DNA of 64,000 nucleotides from Sphingomonas ginsenosidivorax (GTDB taxonomy: Bacteria > Pseudomonadota > Alphaproteobacteria > Sphingomonadales > Sphingomonadaceae), in NCBI RefSeq assembly GCF_007995065.1, contig NZ_VOQR01000001.1, positions 1,987,001 through 2,051,000 of the forward strand. The letters run 5' to 3'. This document shows, piece by piece, positions 1-8,372 of the stretch. How positions within the stretch are numbered: the stretch's first letter is position 1; the number at the start of each line of letters is the position of its first letter. The notes beneath the pieces are model-generated. The model did not search any database, was not told the DNA's origin, and saw only the letters and a list, made by a program, of their open reading frames with translations. The position numbers and the translations under genes are program-made.

Positions 1-566
1 TTGTCGGTCGCGTCGTTCCGTCGGAGGATCGCCAGCGCATAATGCGCGCGCGCATAGTTCGGCGCCCGGCTCAGCAACGCCTCGTAATGCTCACGCGCTT
101 CCGCAATGCGGCCCGTGAACCCGCAGGCCGCGGCAAGATTGTAGCGAAAGCCGATATCGTCCCCGGCGCGGGCAACCGCGCCCTTGAACGGGACGATAGA
201 TCCTTCGTGGTCGCCCAACCGCGCCAGCACGCAACCGATCGTATCGAGACTGAGCGCATCCTGCGGGTCGAGCGCCAGCGCCGTGCGCGCCGTGCGGCCC
301 GCCTCACCGTCCCGCCGCCCCTGGCTCAGCAACCGCGCATATTGCGAAAGCCGCTGCGGTGTCGGCGACTGCGCGACCGCGCGCTCGACCAGCGGCAGCG
401 CGCGCGAGATGCGGCCAGAAGCGGCCTCGACCAGCCCGAGCAGATACCCGCCATCGGACAGATCCGGCCGCTCGTTGCTCAGCGCGGCAGCAAGCCCCGC
501 CGCCTGCGCGATATCGCCCCGTTCGAGCGCTTTCTCAGCCGCCGAAACGCGCGCCTCGTACGTCAA
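1..566 (-). CDS. Tetratricopeptide-repeat protein, partial (C-terminus outside window)
   Basis: The frame is open from the left edge to a TTG codon at 566, the first possible start after an upstream stop; no convincing Shine-Dalgarno precedes it, so the start is uncertain. The visible residues form several helical TPR-like repeats, ending with the pattern FRYNLAAACGFTGRIAEA followed by HYEALLSRAPNYARAHYALA and then LRRND. This spacing resembles TPR-sulfotransferase fusions, where a sulfotransferase domain follows the repeats, but that part is outside the window. No signal peptide is visible. It reads away from the UrcA gene. A TPR scaffold is fairly sure; the sulfotransferase assignment is a guess. 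Confidence 0.6.
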   Translation of the reverse strand, partial: MTYEARVSAAEKALERGDIAQAAGLAAALSNERPDLSDGGYLLGLVEAASGRISRALPLVERAVAQSPTPQRLSQYARLLSQGRRDGEAGRTARTALALDPQDALSLDTIGCVLARLGDHEGSIVPFKGAVARAGDDIGFRYNLAAACGFTGRIAEAREHYEALLSRAPNYARAHYALAILRRNDATD

Positions 567-846
567 GCGAACACGACGCGCGGCAAGGTCACATCCGCAT
601 GCAGCGCACGCCGTTCCGAAAGTCTCATGCTGCCCGTACCTTCGGCTGATCGACGACGAAAATCCCGGTTACCCAGGCCGTCCCGACAGGCTAGCGGGCA
701 CAGGCGGCATCGTGAAGCCATTCGCTGCGCGCAAGGCGCGACCAGCCGACGCGAGCCGAGCGCCGGCCCGCGTCGGTTGCCACATCGTCGTTCAGGCTAG
801 CAAACTCCCCCGTGATCCCATCAGGTCACGCGGCCGTCCGTCAACC

Positions 847-1185
847 TCAGCGCATCGCGAGTTGCGTCCCGCGCGATCCCTCGACACTGGCCGTCCGCGC
901 CTCGATCCGCGAGCGGACATCGTCGGCGACGGCGGCGCGGCACGAACGCGCCTGCGCTTCCATCGCGAGATGGATCCGGTCGAGCCGGTCGCCGCAGACA
1001 TCGCGAGCGGCATGATCCACGCGGATCGCCAGCGTCCGCTGCCCTTCCACGGTCGCCAGGTCGATGTTCCGGAGGTCCAGCACCACCGACTCCTTCGCGA
1101 ACGGGTTCTGCTGGGCCATCGCAGCCGTCGCGGGCGCCAGGGCGAGGACGGCGAGCGATCCCAAAGCCAATTTCAACATCATCAT
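847..1185 (-). CDS. UrcA family protein, exported
   Basis: A protein of about 112 residues starting with a Met run and a Sec signal peptide ending near AAMAQQ. The mature part carries the UrcA pattern: VVLDLRNIDLATVEGQ, then RVDHAARDVCGDR, with the conserved Asp-Leu-Ala-Thr segment and an Ala-rich stretch before a conserved Cys. A second Cys follows (RSCRAAV). UrcA proteins are small periplasmic proteins of unknown function, common in sphingomonads and caulobacters. Four ATG codons lie at 1179-1197; AGGAG just upstream of 1185 favours one of the three consecutive ATGs (1185, 1182 or 1179) over 1197. Monocistronic and divergent from the next gene. Confidence 0.85.
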   Translation of the reverse strand: MMMLKLALGSLAVLALAPATAAMAQQNPFAKESVVLDLRNIDLATVEGQRTLAIRVDHAARDVCGDRLDRIHLAMEAQARSCRAAVADDVRSRIEARTASVEGSRGTQLAMR

Positions 1186-1378
1186 CTTCTCCTGCATCGT
1201 AGCAAGATCGTTCTCCGACGACCTGATACCAACGCTACAGCAACGCACGCGCGACGACAAACGACCCATCGCGCGCGCGAATACCGTCACATCCGCTCGC
1301 GCACGCTGCCAACGGCCATCACCGGCTACGTCAAAGTGCGTATGGGGTGTTCCGGCACGATGGCCGATCGTCGCGGAC

Positions 1379-1756
1379 ATGGTGCCATTTCCCCTTCGCC
1401 TTGGCGCGCTCGCCGCCGCAATCCTGACGGCAACCACAGCGTCTGCCGCGCCACGGATCGACGCCCGCTCCCGCCTGGAACATTGTGGCAGCGCGACCTG
1501 CCTGATGGTGACCGGGCACCGCGCCGACGCCACCGCTCCCGTCATGCTCGCCGGCCACCCCGTCACGGTGCTCGGTGGGCGAAAGTGGCGCGTTTCCGTG
1601 CCGATCGAAACCGTACGGGCCTGGTTTCCGACCCGCGCGCGGGTCATCGCGGTGCGGCTCGGCGGTGTCGACGGCGAGGAGGTCGCCGTGCCGCTACCGA
1701 TCGGCATGCTGGGTTCCAGTATAGAACTCGCCTCGCTCGAGGTGCGCGCCCGCTAG
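1379..1756 (+). CDS. Small secreted protein of unknown function
   Basis: A 125-residue protein with a clear Sec signal peptide (LGALAAAILTATTASAAP). The mature part has two Cys (HCGSATC), which could form a disulfide, and an Arg/Val-rich end containing RVSVPIETVRAWFPTRAR. No family is recognised. The VRAWFPTRAR stretch resembles VRVWFPPRARRSG near the C-terminus of the membrane protein at 62887-63546, which may point to a shared small domain. The ATG at 1379 was chosen because the signal peptide begins there; no strong ribosome binding site is visible. The 193 bases to the UrcA gene should hold divergent promoters, but none stands out. Confidence 0.6.
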   Translation: MVPFPLRLGALAAAILTATTASAAPRIDARSRLEHCGSATCLMVTGHRADATAPVMLAGHPVTVLGGRKWRVSVPIETVRAWFPTRARVIAVRLGGVDGEEVAVPLPIGMLGSSIELASLEVRAR

Positions 1757-1896
1757 CAAACGGACGGGCTCGCAAGGCTCTTCGCGCACCGGCCGGTTGA
1801 ACCGATAGCGGCATCCGAACGACCCACCCTTCCCGAGGTACCCGGTCCGCGTACCGGGCTGCCTATACCGAACATCGACGTCCTTCAGGAGTGACC

Positions 1897-2907
1897 GTGA
1901 TCGCAAAGTCCTATCGCCGCAACCTGGTCCGCACCGGCGTAGCGATGCTCGCGCTCGCGGCAGTCGGGGCCTCGGCAAGCGCCGCGACCGGTCGCGCCGC
2001 CTCGCCCCCCGTCGTCAGGCCGATGACGGCGTTGAAGATCGCCGCGACGATCCCGATCGGCAAGACCGCGGACTGGGTCGCGATCACAGCGGACCGCGTA
2101 TGGGTCGGCAGCAGCGGCCCGAACTCGGTCAACGCGATCGATCCCAAGACCAACCGCGTCACCACGATCGAACTGCCTGGCCGCCCCTGCGCCGGCATCG
2201 CCGCCGACGCCGACTATGTGTGGGTGCCGCTGTGCGGCCCCGTCCCGAAGCTGGCGAAGGTCGATATCCGGAAACGCGCGCTGGACCGTGTGTTCGATGT
2301 CGGCCCGGTACGCGGCGAGCAGAGCGTCGCGGTCGGCGCGGGCAGCGTCTGGCTGGTGACCGACAAGACCGGAACGCTCGCGCGCATCGACCCGGCTGAC
2401 GGGTCGGTCCGGACCATCCAGGTTCCGCCGGGGTCGTACAATCCGGTGTTCAGCGACGGTTTCGTCTGGGTGACGCGGGTCGAGGATGCCGAAGTCACCG
2501 TCGTCGACGCGAGCACGTCCAAGGTCGTCGAGCATATCGTCGTCGGCAAGTCGCCCCGCTTCGTCACGGCGGGCGCCGGCGCGATCTGGACGCTCAACCA
2601 GGGCGAAGGCGATGTCAGCCGGATCGATATCGCCGCGCGTCGACCCGCGCTTGCCTTGCCACTCCACACGCCCGGTCCGGGCGGGGACATCGCCTATGGC
2701 GCGGGCCGCGTCTGGACGACGATGATGAAGACGCCGCTGACCGCGATCGATGCCGCGACCTCCACCGTGCTGTGCCAGTGGACGGGAGACGGTGGCGATT
2801 CCCTGTCCGTCGGCCACGGCGCCGTGTGGCTCACGAACCTTCACGCCGGGACGGTCTCGCGCATCGCGCTGAACGACCTGCCGAAGGATTGTCGCCCCCG
2901 ACGCTGA
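1897..2907 (+). CDS. YncE/Vgb-like beta-propeller protein, exported
   Basis: About 336 residues with a signal peptide (LVRTGVAMLALAAVGASASA) and then six or seven repeats of about 40 residues with the pattern V(A/G)xGxxxVWV...DP. Examples are ITADRVWVGSSGPNSV, VGAGSVWLVTDKTGTLARID, AGAGAIWTLNQGEGDVSRID and YGAGRVWTTMMKTPLTAID. This repeat marks YVTN/Vgb-type seven-bladed propellers, periplasmic proteins that bind ligands or partners and are rarely catalytic. Two GTG codons are in frame at 1891 and 1897; AGGAG at 1887-1891 overlaps the first, so 1897 is the likely start. It ends convergently with the esterase at 2965. Role unknown. Confidence 0.8.
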   Translation: MIAKSYRRNLVRTGVAMLALAAVGASASAATGRAASPPVVRPMTALKIAATIPIGKTADWVAITADRVWVGSSGPNSVNAIDPKTNRVTTIELPGRPCAGIAADADYVWVPLCGPVPKLAKVDIRKRALDRVFDVGPVRGEQSVAVGAGSVWLVTDKTGTLARIDPADGSVRTIQVPPGSYNPVFSDGFVWVTRVEDAEVTVVDASTSKVVEHIVVGKSPRFVTAGAGAIWTLNQGEGDVSRIDIAARRPALALPLHTPGPGGDIAYGAGRVWTTMMKTPLTAIDAATSTVLCQWTGDGGDSLSVGHGAVWLTNLHAGTVSRIALNDLPKDCRPRR

Positions 2908-2964
2908 GCGCATGTCCGGCGCCGGCTTTCGCGCAATCCCGACCGACGGCGAGCTTCCTCCGCC

Positions 2965-4062
2965 TTACGGCTTCCTCAGCCCCGCGGCACGCAACGCGTC
3001 CTCGATCACCCGCCCCGGATCGAAGGACCGCGCGGCGGCACGCGTCTGGCGGGGGGCCGCTGGTACAGGCGCCTCCGTCGAGGACCGTGCCCGGGTCGGC
3101 GCCATGGCCGGCACGATGCCCCACGACGCTGCGATACGGTACGTCGACGATATCCCGGCCTCGAGCATGTGGGGACCCGGAACGCCATAGGCTTCGTCGC
3201 CCGACGTTGCGATCGGCGTACCATGACCGAGCCCGGACACGGCATACTCCTCGACGACCGGACGGCCCGCCTTGTCGTGCCATTTCCTGTGCACCTGCCC
3301 GTCGACCCGCTCGGTTACCGGCGGCGTTTCCACGCCGTGGATCCCCCGCCATTGCTCGACGATCAACGCAGCATTGGTTGCGTTCACCGTCCTGTCCGCG
3401 GTTCCATGCCAGACCGATACGGCAGGCCATGGTCCCCCGTGCGCCGAGGCGGCACGAACGCGGTCCCGCAGCCCTGCCCGATCATGACCTTGCCCCCGCA
3501 TCCGCTCGAGCGCCTCCGGTATGGTGTTCGCGGTGCCATAGGGAAGCCCTGCGATGATCGCGCCAGCGGCGAACATCTCGGGGTGCGTCGCCAGCATCAC
3601 CGACGTCATCGCGCCACCCGCGGACAGGCCGGTCACGAAAACCCGTGCGGCATCCAGCCGGTGGCGTTCGACCGCGGCGACGACCATTTCGCGGATCGAC
3701 TCGGCTTCCCCGCCACCCCGTCGGGTGTCCGCGGGGAAGAACCAGTTGAAGCAGAGGTTGGGGTTATTGCCGCGTTGCTGTTCCGGGTAGAGAACCGCGA
3801 AACCGAAGCGATCGGCCAGCGCCGACCACCCCGACCCCTGATCATAGGCACCCGCCGACTGCGTGCAGCCGTGCAGGACGACGACGAGCGGCGCCCCCGA
3901 TGGCAACCCTGCCGGAACGTGAATCAGCGCGCGCAGCTCTCCCGGGTTGCGCCCGAACGCCTCCATCGGGACGAGGCTACTCGCATCGGCGGTATCGCTT
4001 GCTGACGGAAGCCCGGCACTGAAGCGCTGGAATTTTGCGATGGTATCAGAGATCGATGGCAC
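2965..4062 (-). CDS. PHB-depolymerase-family esterase
   Basis: A 365-residue alpha/beta hydrolase of the TIGR01840/Esterase_PHB type. The family motif VVLHGCTQSA is near residue 61, the lipase box GLSAGG has its Ser at about 147, a likely acid Asp sits in WHGTADRTVN and the His in GLGHGTPI. The family hydrolyses polyhydroxyalkanoate oligomers, feruloyl esters or other short esters. No signal peptide is present with the chosen GTG start at 4062, which has GAAGG six bases upstream; an upstream start would add a Pro/Arg-rich extension unlike the family. It is divergent from the type B esterase at 4261. Substrate unknown. Confidence 0.88.
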   Translation of the reverse strand: MPSISDTIAKFQRFSAGLPSASDTADASSLVPMEAFGRNPGELRALIHVPAGLPSGAPLVVVLHGCTQSAGAYDQGSGWSALADRFGFAVLYPEQQRGNNPNLCFNWFFPADTRRGGGEAESIREMVVAAVERHRLDAARVFVTGLSAGGAMTSVMLATHPEMFAAGAIIAGLPYGTANTIPEALERMRGQGHDRAGLRDRVRAASAHGGPWPAVSVWHGTADRTVNATNAALIVEQWRGIHGVETPPVTERVDGQVHRKWHDKAGRPVVEEYAVSGLGHGTPIATSGDEAYGVPGPHMLEAGISSTYRIAASWGIVPAMAPTRARSSTEAPVPAAPRQTRAAARSFDPGRVIEDALRAAGLRKP

Positions 4063-4260
4063 GGCAGCCCTTCTCGGCGACAGTGGAAAACGCGGAGGGA
4101 TGCGACTGCCGCGCAATCCGGCGTTGTGCAGTGCAACATAGCTGGGTGTTCGGGGTGCGACCTGCAAGCGTTAGCGAAAAGGTTCGAGAACGCCGGTCGT
4201 GGCGTTCGCCAAAACGCGCTAGGAATGGACCATCAACCGTCCTTACAGCGGCGGACAGGG

Positions 4261-5700
4261 ATGGGATCGAAAGAAATGGGCTTGGCATCGTACCGTTGGA
4301 TCGGCCTCGTGGGCCTCGTCCTAGCCAGCAATGCTGCCGCACGCGGCGAACCCGAAATCGTCACGATCGACACGGGCATCACGCGCGGGGCGATCGCGGG
4401 TGACGTCGTTTCCTGGAAGGGCATTCCCTTCGCCGCACCCCCCGTCGGCGCGCTCCGGTGGCGTGCGCCGCAACCGGCCGCACCCTGGACCGGGGTGCGC
4501 GACGCGCTCGCCTACGGCCATGACTGCATGCAACTCCCCTTCCCGAGCGACGCCGCGCCGCTCGGCACGCCGCCCGCGGAGGATTGCCTCTACGCGAACG
4601 TCTGGAAACCCGTGGCGGGCAAGCGCAGGCTGCCCGTGCTGGTCTGGATCTATGGCGGCGGGTTCGTCAACGGCGGGTCGTCGCCGCCGACGTATGCCGG
4701 GACCGATCTCGCCAGGCAGGGAATCATGGTCGTCAGCTTCAACTATCGCCTGGGGCGTTTCGGCACCTTCGCGCACCCGCAGCTGAACGCATTGCGCGAG
4801 GATGGCCCACCGTCCGCGAACTTCGGCTATATGGACCAGGTCGCTGCGCTGCGCTGGGTACAGCGCAACATCGCCGCGCTCGGTGGCGACCCCGCGAACG
4901 TCACGATCGTCGGCGAGAGTGCGGGTGGCGTCTCGGTGCACGCCCTCGTCACGAGCCCGATCACCAAGGGGCTCTTCGCGCGCGCGGTGGTCCAGTCCGG
5001 CGGGCCGATCGCGCTGGGCGAGGCGACGCCCGCCGCCGCCGAGGCCGCCGGGGTCGCGTTCGCCGCCAGCAAGGGAATAGCCCCCGACGATCCTCACGCC
5101 CTCGCCAGGCTGCGCGCGCTCTCGGCGGATGCGGTGACGGACGGCCTCAACCTCGCGAACCGGCCGACGACGACGCCGGTGACGTACACGCCGCCGGTCG
5201 TCGACGGCCGCTACGCCGTCGACAGTCTCGCGGCCTACCGAACGGGGGTGTTCGCCAGGGTGCCGATCATGGTCGGGGCGACCAGCGACGATATCGGCGG
5301 ACGCAACGGACCGATGACGCTCGGCGCCCGCGCGATCGCCGGCATCCTCGCTGCGCAGAACGTGCCCGTCTATTACTACCGCTTCTCCTACGTCGCGACG
5401 TCGGCGCGCACGACCGAGACGAAGGGCGCCGCGCACGCGACCGACATCCCGTTCTTCTTCGATACGGCCGCGATCAAATACGGCGCCGCCACCACCCCCA
5501 CCGACCGCGCCGCCGCGCGGCTCGCCAGCGGCTACCTGGTCAATTTCGCCAAGACCGGCAACCCGAACGCGCGCGGCGACCGCACCAGCATCCCGCCGCC
5601 TCTCTGGCCGACCTATGACGACCGCCGCCGCCCGATGCTCGACCTGGACGCCACGGGCGGCGCGTCGGTCGGCAGGGACCCATGGGACACAGCGAACTGA
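4261..5700 (+). CDS. Type B carboxylesterase
   Basis: About 479 residues of the carboxylesterase/para-nitrobenzyl esterase family. Seen in order: a short hydrophobic N-terminus (likely Sec signal), the entry motif WKGIPFAAPPVGALRW, EDCLYANVW, the oxyanion motif YGGGFVNGG, the nucleophile GESAGG (Ser about 220), an acidic position in TSDDIGG (Asp where many members have Glu) and the His in AHATDIPFFF. The family cleaves carboxylic esters. Two starts are possible, 4261 and 4276, neither with a strong ribosome binding site. It lies outside the block of genes sharing the 34-base element. Two paralogues of the same fold are at 23653 and 41454. Confidence 0.9.
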   Translation: MGSKEMGLASYRWIGLVGLVLASNAAARGEPEIVTIDTGITRGAIAGDVVSWKGIPFAAPPVGALRWRAPQPAAPWTGVRDALAYGHDCMQLPFPSDAAPLGTPPAEDCLYANVWKPVAGKRRLPVLVWIYGGGFVNGGSSPPTYAGTDLARQGIMVVSFNYRLGRFGTFAHPQLNALREDGPPSANFGYMDQVAALRWVQRNIAALGGDPANVTIVGESAGGVSVHALVTSPITKGLFARAVVQSGGPIALGEATPAAAEAAGVAFAASKGIAPDDPHALARLRALSADAVTDGLNLANRPTTTPVTYTPPVVDGRYAVDSLAAYRTGVFARVPIMVGATSDDIGGRNGPMTLGARAIAGILAAQNVPVYYYRFSYVATSARTTETKGAAHATDIPFFFDTAAIKYGAATTPTDRAAARLASGYLVNFAKTGNPNARGDRTSIPPPLWPTYDDRRRPMLDLDATGGASVGRDPWDTAN

Positions 5701-5739
5701 CGATCGGACCCGTTCTCGGATAGCGGCGTTGGTCCGTCC

Positions 5740-6441
5740 ATGAACAGTCCCCGCATCATCTGCCTAATGACCGCGTCGATCGACGGCGGTCTGCATCCCA
5801 GCCGCTATACCCAGAGCCCCGACGGAACGCTCGAGGACTGGACCCGTGCCTATGAAGGCCTCCACGACAGGCTCGACGCCGACGGCTGGATCGTCGGACG
5901 CGTCACCATGGCCGAAATGGCCAAGGGCGAACCTCGCGCACCGACGACCACGGACGCGCCCGCGCGTCCGCTGCTGCTCCAGGCGCGCGACGCGTCGTCC
6001 TTCGCGATCACGATCGATCGCTCCGGCAAGCTGCGGTTCGCCAAGCCGGACATAGGCGGCGATCATGTCGTCGTTGCCTTGGGGCGCAGCGTCGACGACT
6101 CCCACCTCGCAGAACTCGCCGCCAACGGCGTATCCTACATCGTGTCCGAGACGGACGACATCGACCTCGCCGCACTACTGGCGACCCTGCACCGAGAGCT
6201 CGGAATCAAGACAGTGCTGCTGGAAGGCGGCGCAGGAATCAACGGTGCGTTCCTCTCCGCCGGGCTCGTCGACGAACTCAGTGTCGTGGTGACGCCGACC
6301 CTGGACGGCGGCGTCGATGCCGAGCGGATCGTGGCAGCAGGCGACGGATTAAAAGGAAAAGTCACACTATGCCTGCTAGGCTGCGAACCCCTGGCCGCAG
6401 GCGCCGTACACCTTCGCTACGCGGTCCACGCATCCGGCTGA
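5740..6441 (+). CDS. RibD C-terminal-domain reductase (DHFR-like)
   Basis: A 233-residue protein with only the RibD_C/dihydrofolate-reductase-like fold. Seen: IICLMTASIDGGLHPSR at the N-terminus, VGRVTMAEM, a nucleotide-binding strand pattern, then KTVLLEGGAGINGAFLSAGLVDEL, the family's glycine motif and helix. Members reduce pyrimidine intermediates of riboflavin synthesis or unrelated substrates with NADPH. Without the deaminase half and away from other rib genes, the role is more likely an accessory reductase. It follows the esterase by 39 bases in the same direction and may be cotranscribed. No signal peptide. Confidence 0.85.
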   Translation: MNSPRIICLMTASIDGGLHPSRYTQSPDGTLEDWTRAYEGLHDRLDADGWIVGRVTMAEMAKGEPRAPTTTDAPARPLLLQARDASSFAITIDRSGKLRFAKPDIGGDHVVVALGRSVDDSHLAELAANGVSYIVSETDDIDLAALLATLHRELGIKTVLLEGGAGINGAFLSAGLVDELSVVVTPTLDGGVDAERIVAAGDGLKGKVTLCLLGCEPLAAGAVHLRYAVHASG

Positions 6442-6640
6442 GCGTCGGATCGCCTGGGTTCGCCCCGCGACGCTTGCTATGACCGATCCGCCTTTGCGCC
6501 CGCGATACGGCGTGTGCCGATCTCGCGGTATGAACGCTCGCCGCTAGGCAGGGCTGCCGGCCGTCGTTCGTCGTAGGTTTGGCGGTCGACAAGGTAGCGT
6601 TCGAAATCTCGCGCTACCGCGGGCATCCCAGCGGCATCGG
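6442..6640. other. Gap between convergent genes
   Basis: About 199 bases between the RibD-C gene and the end of the alcohol dehydrogenase. No promoter, RNA or clear terminator is visible. The minus strand holds an open stretch ending at 6477 whose last 50 or so codons look protein-like (for example VARDFERYLVDRQTYDERR). It has no start or family match that I recognise, so it is left as a possible gene remnant. Confidence 0.3.
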
Positions 6641-7765
6641 TCAATCGAAGCGGATGACTTGGCGCACTGCGCGCCCGGCGTGCAGCTCGTCGAACCCGGC
6701 GTTGATGTCGGCCAGCGTCAGGTATCCGCTGACCAACCGGTCCACCGGCAGCCGTCCGGCGCGGTACAAGGCGATGTAGCGTGGGATGTCGCGCGTCGGC
6801 ACGCAGGTGCCGATATAGCTGCCCTTGAGCGTACGCTCGTCGGCCACCAGCGCGACGACGTTGACCGCGAGCGCCGCGTCGGGCGGCGGCAGGCCGGCGG
6901 TCACGGTGGTGCCGCCCCGCCGCGTCATCGCGACCGCGCTTTCGAGTGCGCGGACCGAGCCCGCCATTTCCAGCACCACGTCGCACCCGCCGGCGGTCAG
7001 TGCACGCACAGTGGCGACCGCATCGGCGCCCGCCTTTACCACCGCGGTCGCGCCGAGTTCCGTCGCCAGCGCGAGCTTGTCGTCGGCAAGATCCACCGCG
7101 ACCACCTGCGCCGCGCCTGCCGCGATCGCCCCAAGCACCGCCGCCAGCCCGACGCCGCCGAGCCCGATCACCGCGACGGTCTGCCCCGCCTTGACGCCGG
7201 CGGTGTTGACCACCGCGCCGACGCCGGTCAGCACCGCGCAGCCGAACAGCGCGGCCTCGTGCAGCGGCAGGTCGGGATCGACCTTCACCAGCGATCGGCG
7301 CGATACCACGGCATGGCTGGCGAAGGCCGACACACCCAGATGATGGTGCACGCTGCCGTCATCGTCGTGCATCCGCACCCCGTCGCCCAGCAGGGTCCCC
7401 GCCCCGTTCGCCGCCGCGCCCGGCGCGCACAGGGCCGGGCGACCCTCGGCGCAGGGCAGGCAATGCCCGCAGCTCGGCATGAAGATCATCACGACATGAT
7501 CGCCGACCGCGAGATCGGTGACGTCCGCGCCCAGCGCTTCGACCACGCCCGCCGCCTCGTGCCCTAGCGCCATCGGCAAAGGCCGCGGCCGGTCGCCGTT
7601 GATCACTGACAGGTCGGAATGACACAGGCCCGCCGCGGCGATCCGGACCAGCACCTCGCCCTTGCCGGGCGGATCGAGATCGAGCGTCTCGATCCGCAGG
7701 GGCCGGCTTTCGGCATAGGGCAGGCTCGCGCCACGGGTGCGCAGGACGGCAGCTTCGATCTTCAT
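6641..7765 (-). CDS. Zinc-dependent alcohol dehydrogenase (MDR superfamily)
   Basis: 374 residues with all medium-chain dehydrogenase landmarks. Catalytic zinc ligands are Cys in AAGLCHSD, His in LGHEAAG and Cys in ALFGCAVLTGVGAV; the structural zinc loop is CGHCLPCAEGRPALC; the Rossmann motif is VIGLGGVGLAAV with an acidic residue after it (VAVDLAD), indicating NAD rather than NADP. The overall pattern resembles class III/benzyl alcohol dehydrogenases. It oxidises an alcohol to an aldehyde in the cytoplasm; substrate unknown. It is divergent from the thioesterase at 7916, and the shared 150-base gap holds an inverted repeat. Confidence 0.9.
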   Translation of the reverse strand: MKIEAAVLRTRGASLPYAESRPLRIETLDLDPPGKGEVLVRIAAAGLCHSDLSVINGDRPRPLPMALGHEAAGVVEALGADVTDLAVGDHVVMIFMPSCGHCLPCAEGRPALCAPGAAANGAGTLLGDGVRMHDDDGSVHHHLGVSAFASHAVVSRRSLVKVDPDLPLHEAALFGCAVLTGVGAVVNTAGVKAGQTVAVIGLGGVGLAAVLGAIAAGAAQVVAVDLADDKLALATELGATAVVKAGADAVATVRALTAGGCDVVLEMAGSVRALESAVAMTRRGGTTVTAGLPPPDAALAVNVVALVADERTLKGSYIGTCVPTRDIPRYIALYRAGRLPVDRLVSGYLTLADINAGFDELHAGRAVRQVIRFD

Positions 7766-7830
7766 GGGCGCATCATTCCCGCTGGCGCGCGATCGACCAA
7801 GGAGAAAGCGGCAGGACGCACGCTGGAACG

Positions 7831-7854
7831 GCGAAATCGCGTGACCGATTTTCG
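7831..7854. promoter_or_regulatory. Inverted repeat between divergent ADH and thioesterase genes
   Basis: GCGAAATCG is followed after a short spacer by CGATTTTCGC, its near-perfect inverse. It lies 66 bases upstream of the ADH start and 61 bases upstream of the thioesterase start, a typical place for a shared operator. It does not match the 34-base element of the catabolic block. Confidence 0.35.
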
Positions 7855-7915
7855 CGACCGGGGTGCCAGCAACGCCGTCCTGCGCCTATACGACGAGACG
7901 CAGACCGGAAGGACC

Positions 7916-8359
7916 ATGATGCCCCAGACGCCCCTCCGTCCCCGCGCGCATTATGTCGCCTGGATGCCGATCACGACTCGGTGGAGCGACAACGACGCGT
8001 ATGGGCACGTCAACAACGCCATCTATTACCACTGGTTCGACACCGCGGTGAACGCGTGGCTGATCGCGGCGGGGCTGCTCGACATCGCGCAGGGCGACCC
8101 GATCGGCCTCGTGGTCGATACGCGCTGTCGCTATGCGCGCTCGGTCGCCTATCCCGAGCCGGTCGAGATCGGGCTCGCGCTCGGTCGGCTCGGCCGTTCC
8201 AGCGTGACCTACGAACTCGGCGCCTTCCGCATCGGCGAGGATCAGCCCGTCGCGGAGGCCGCCTTCACCCATGTCTATGTCGGACGCGCCAGCCGGCGCC
8301 CGACACCGCTGCCCGACGACTGGCGGAGCAAGCTCGAGACGCTCGCCCCGCCCCTTTGA
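7916..8359 (+). CDS. Acyl-CoA thioesterase, 4HBT hotdog fold
   Basis: 147 residues. The single-hotdog 4-hydroxybenzoyl-CoA thioesterase signature is clear: TRWSDNDAYGHVNNAIYYHWFDTA, in which the Asp of the DAYGHVNN segment is the expected catalytic residue. The rest fits the fold (RCRYARSVAYPEPVEIGL, then VAEAAFTHVYVGR). It hydrolyses acyl- or aroyl-CoA thioesters in the cytoplasm. GGAAGGACC precedes two adjacent ATG codons, so the start is 7916 or 7919. It ends 13 bases from the convergent crotonase gene. It may release product from a CoA pathway, but it is not in that operon and carries no copy of the shared operator. Confidence 0.88.
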   Translation: MMPQTPLRPRAHYVAWMPITTRWSDNDAYGHVNNAIYYHWFDTAVNAWLIAAGLLDIAQGDPIGLVVDTRCRYARSVAYPEPVEIGLALGRLGRSSVTYELGAFRIGEDQPVAEAAFTHVYVGRASRRPTPLPDDWRSKLETLAPPL

Positions 8360-8372
8360 TGACCACGCTCCC

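Noticed and set aside
6477..6640. Gene-like open stretch downstream of the ADH
   Set aside because: Protein-like composition, but no start, ribosome binding site or recognised family; noted only as a possible remnant.
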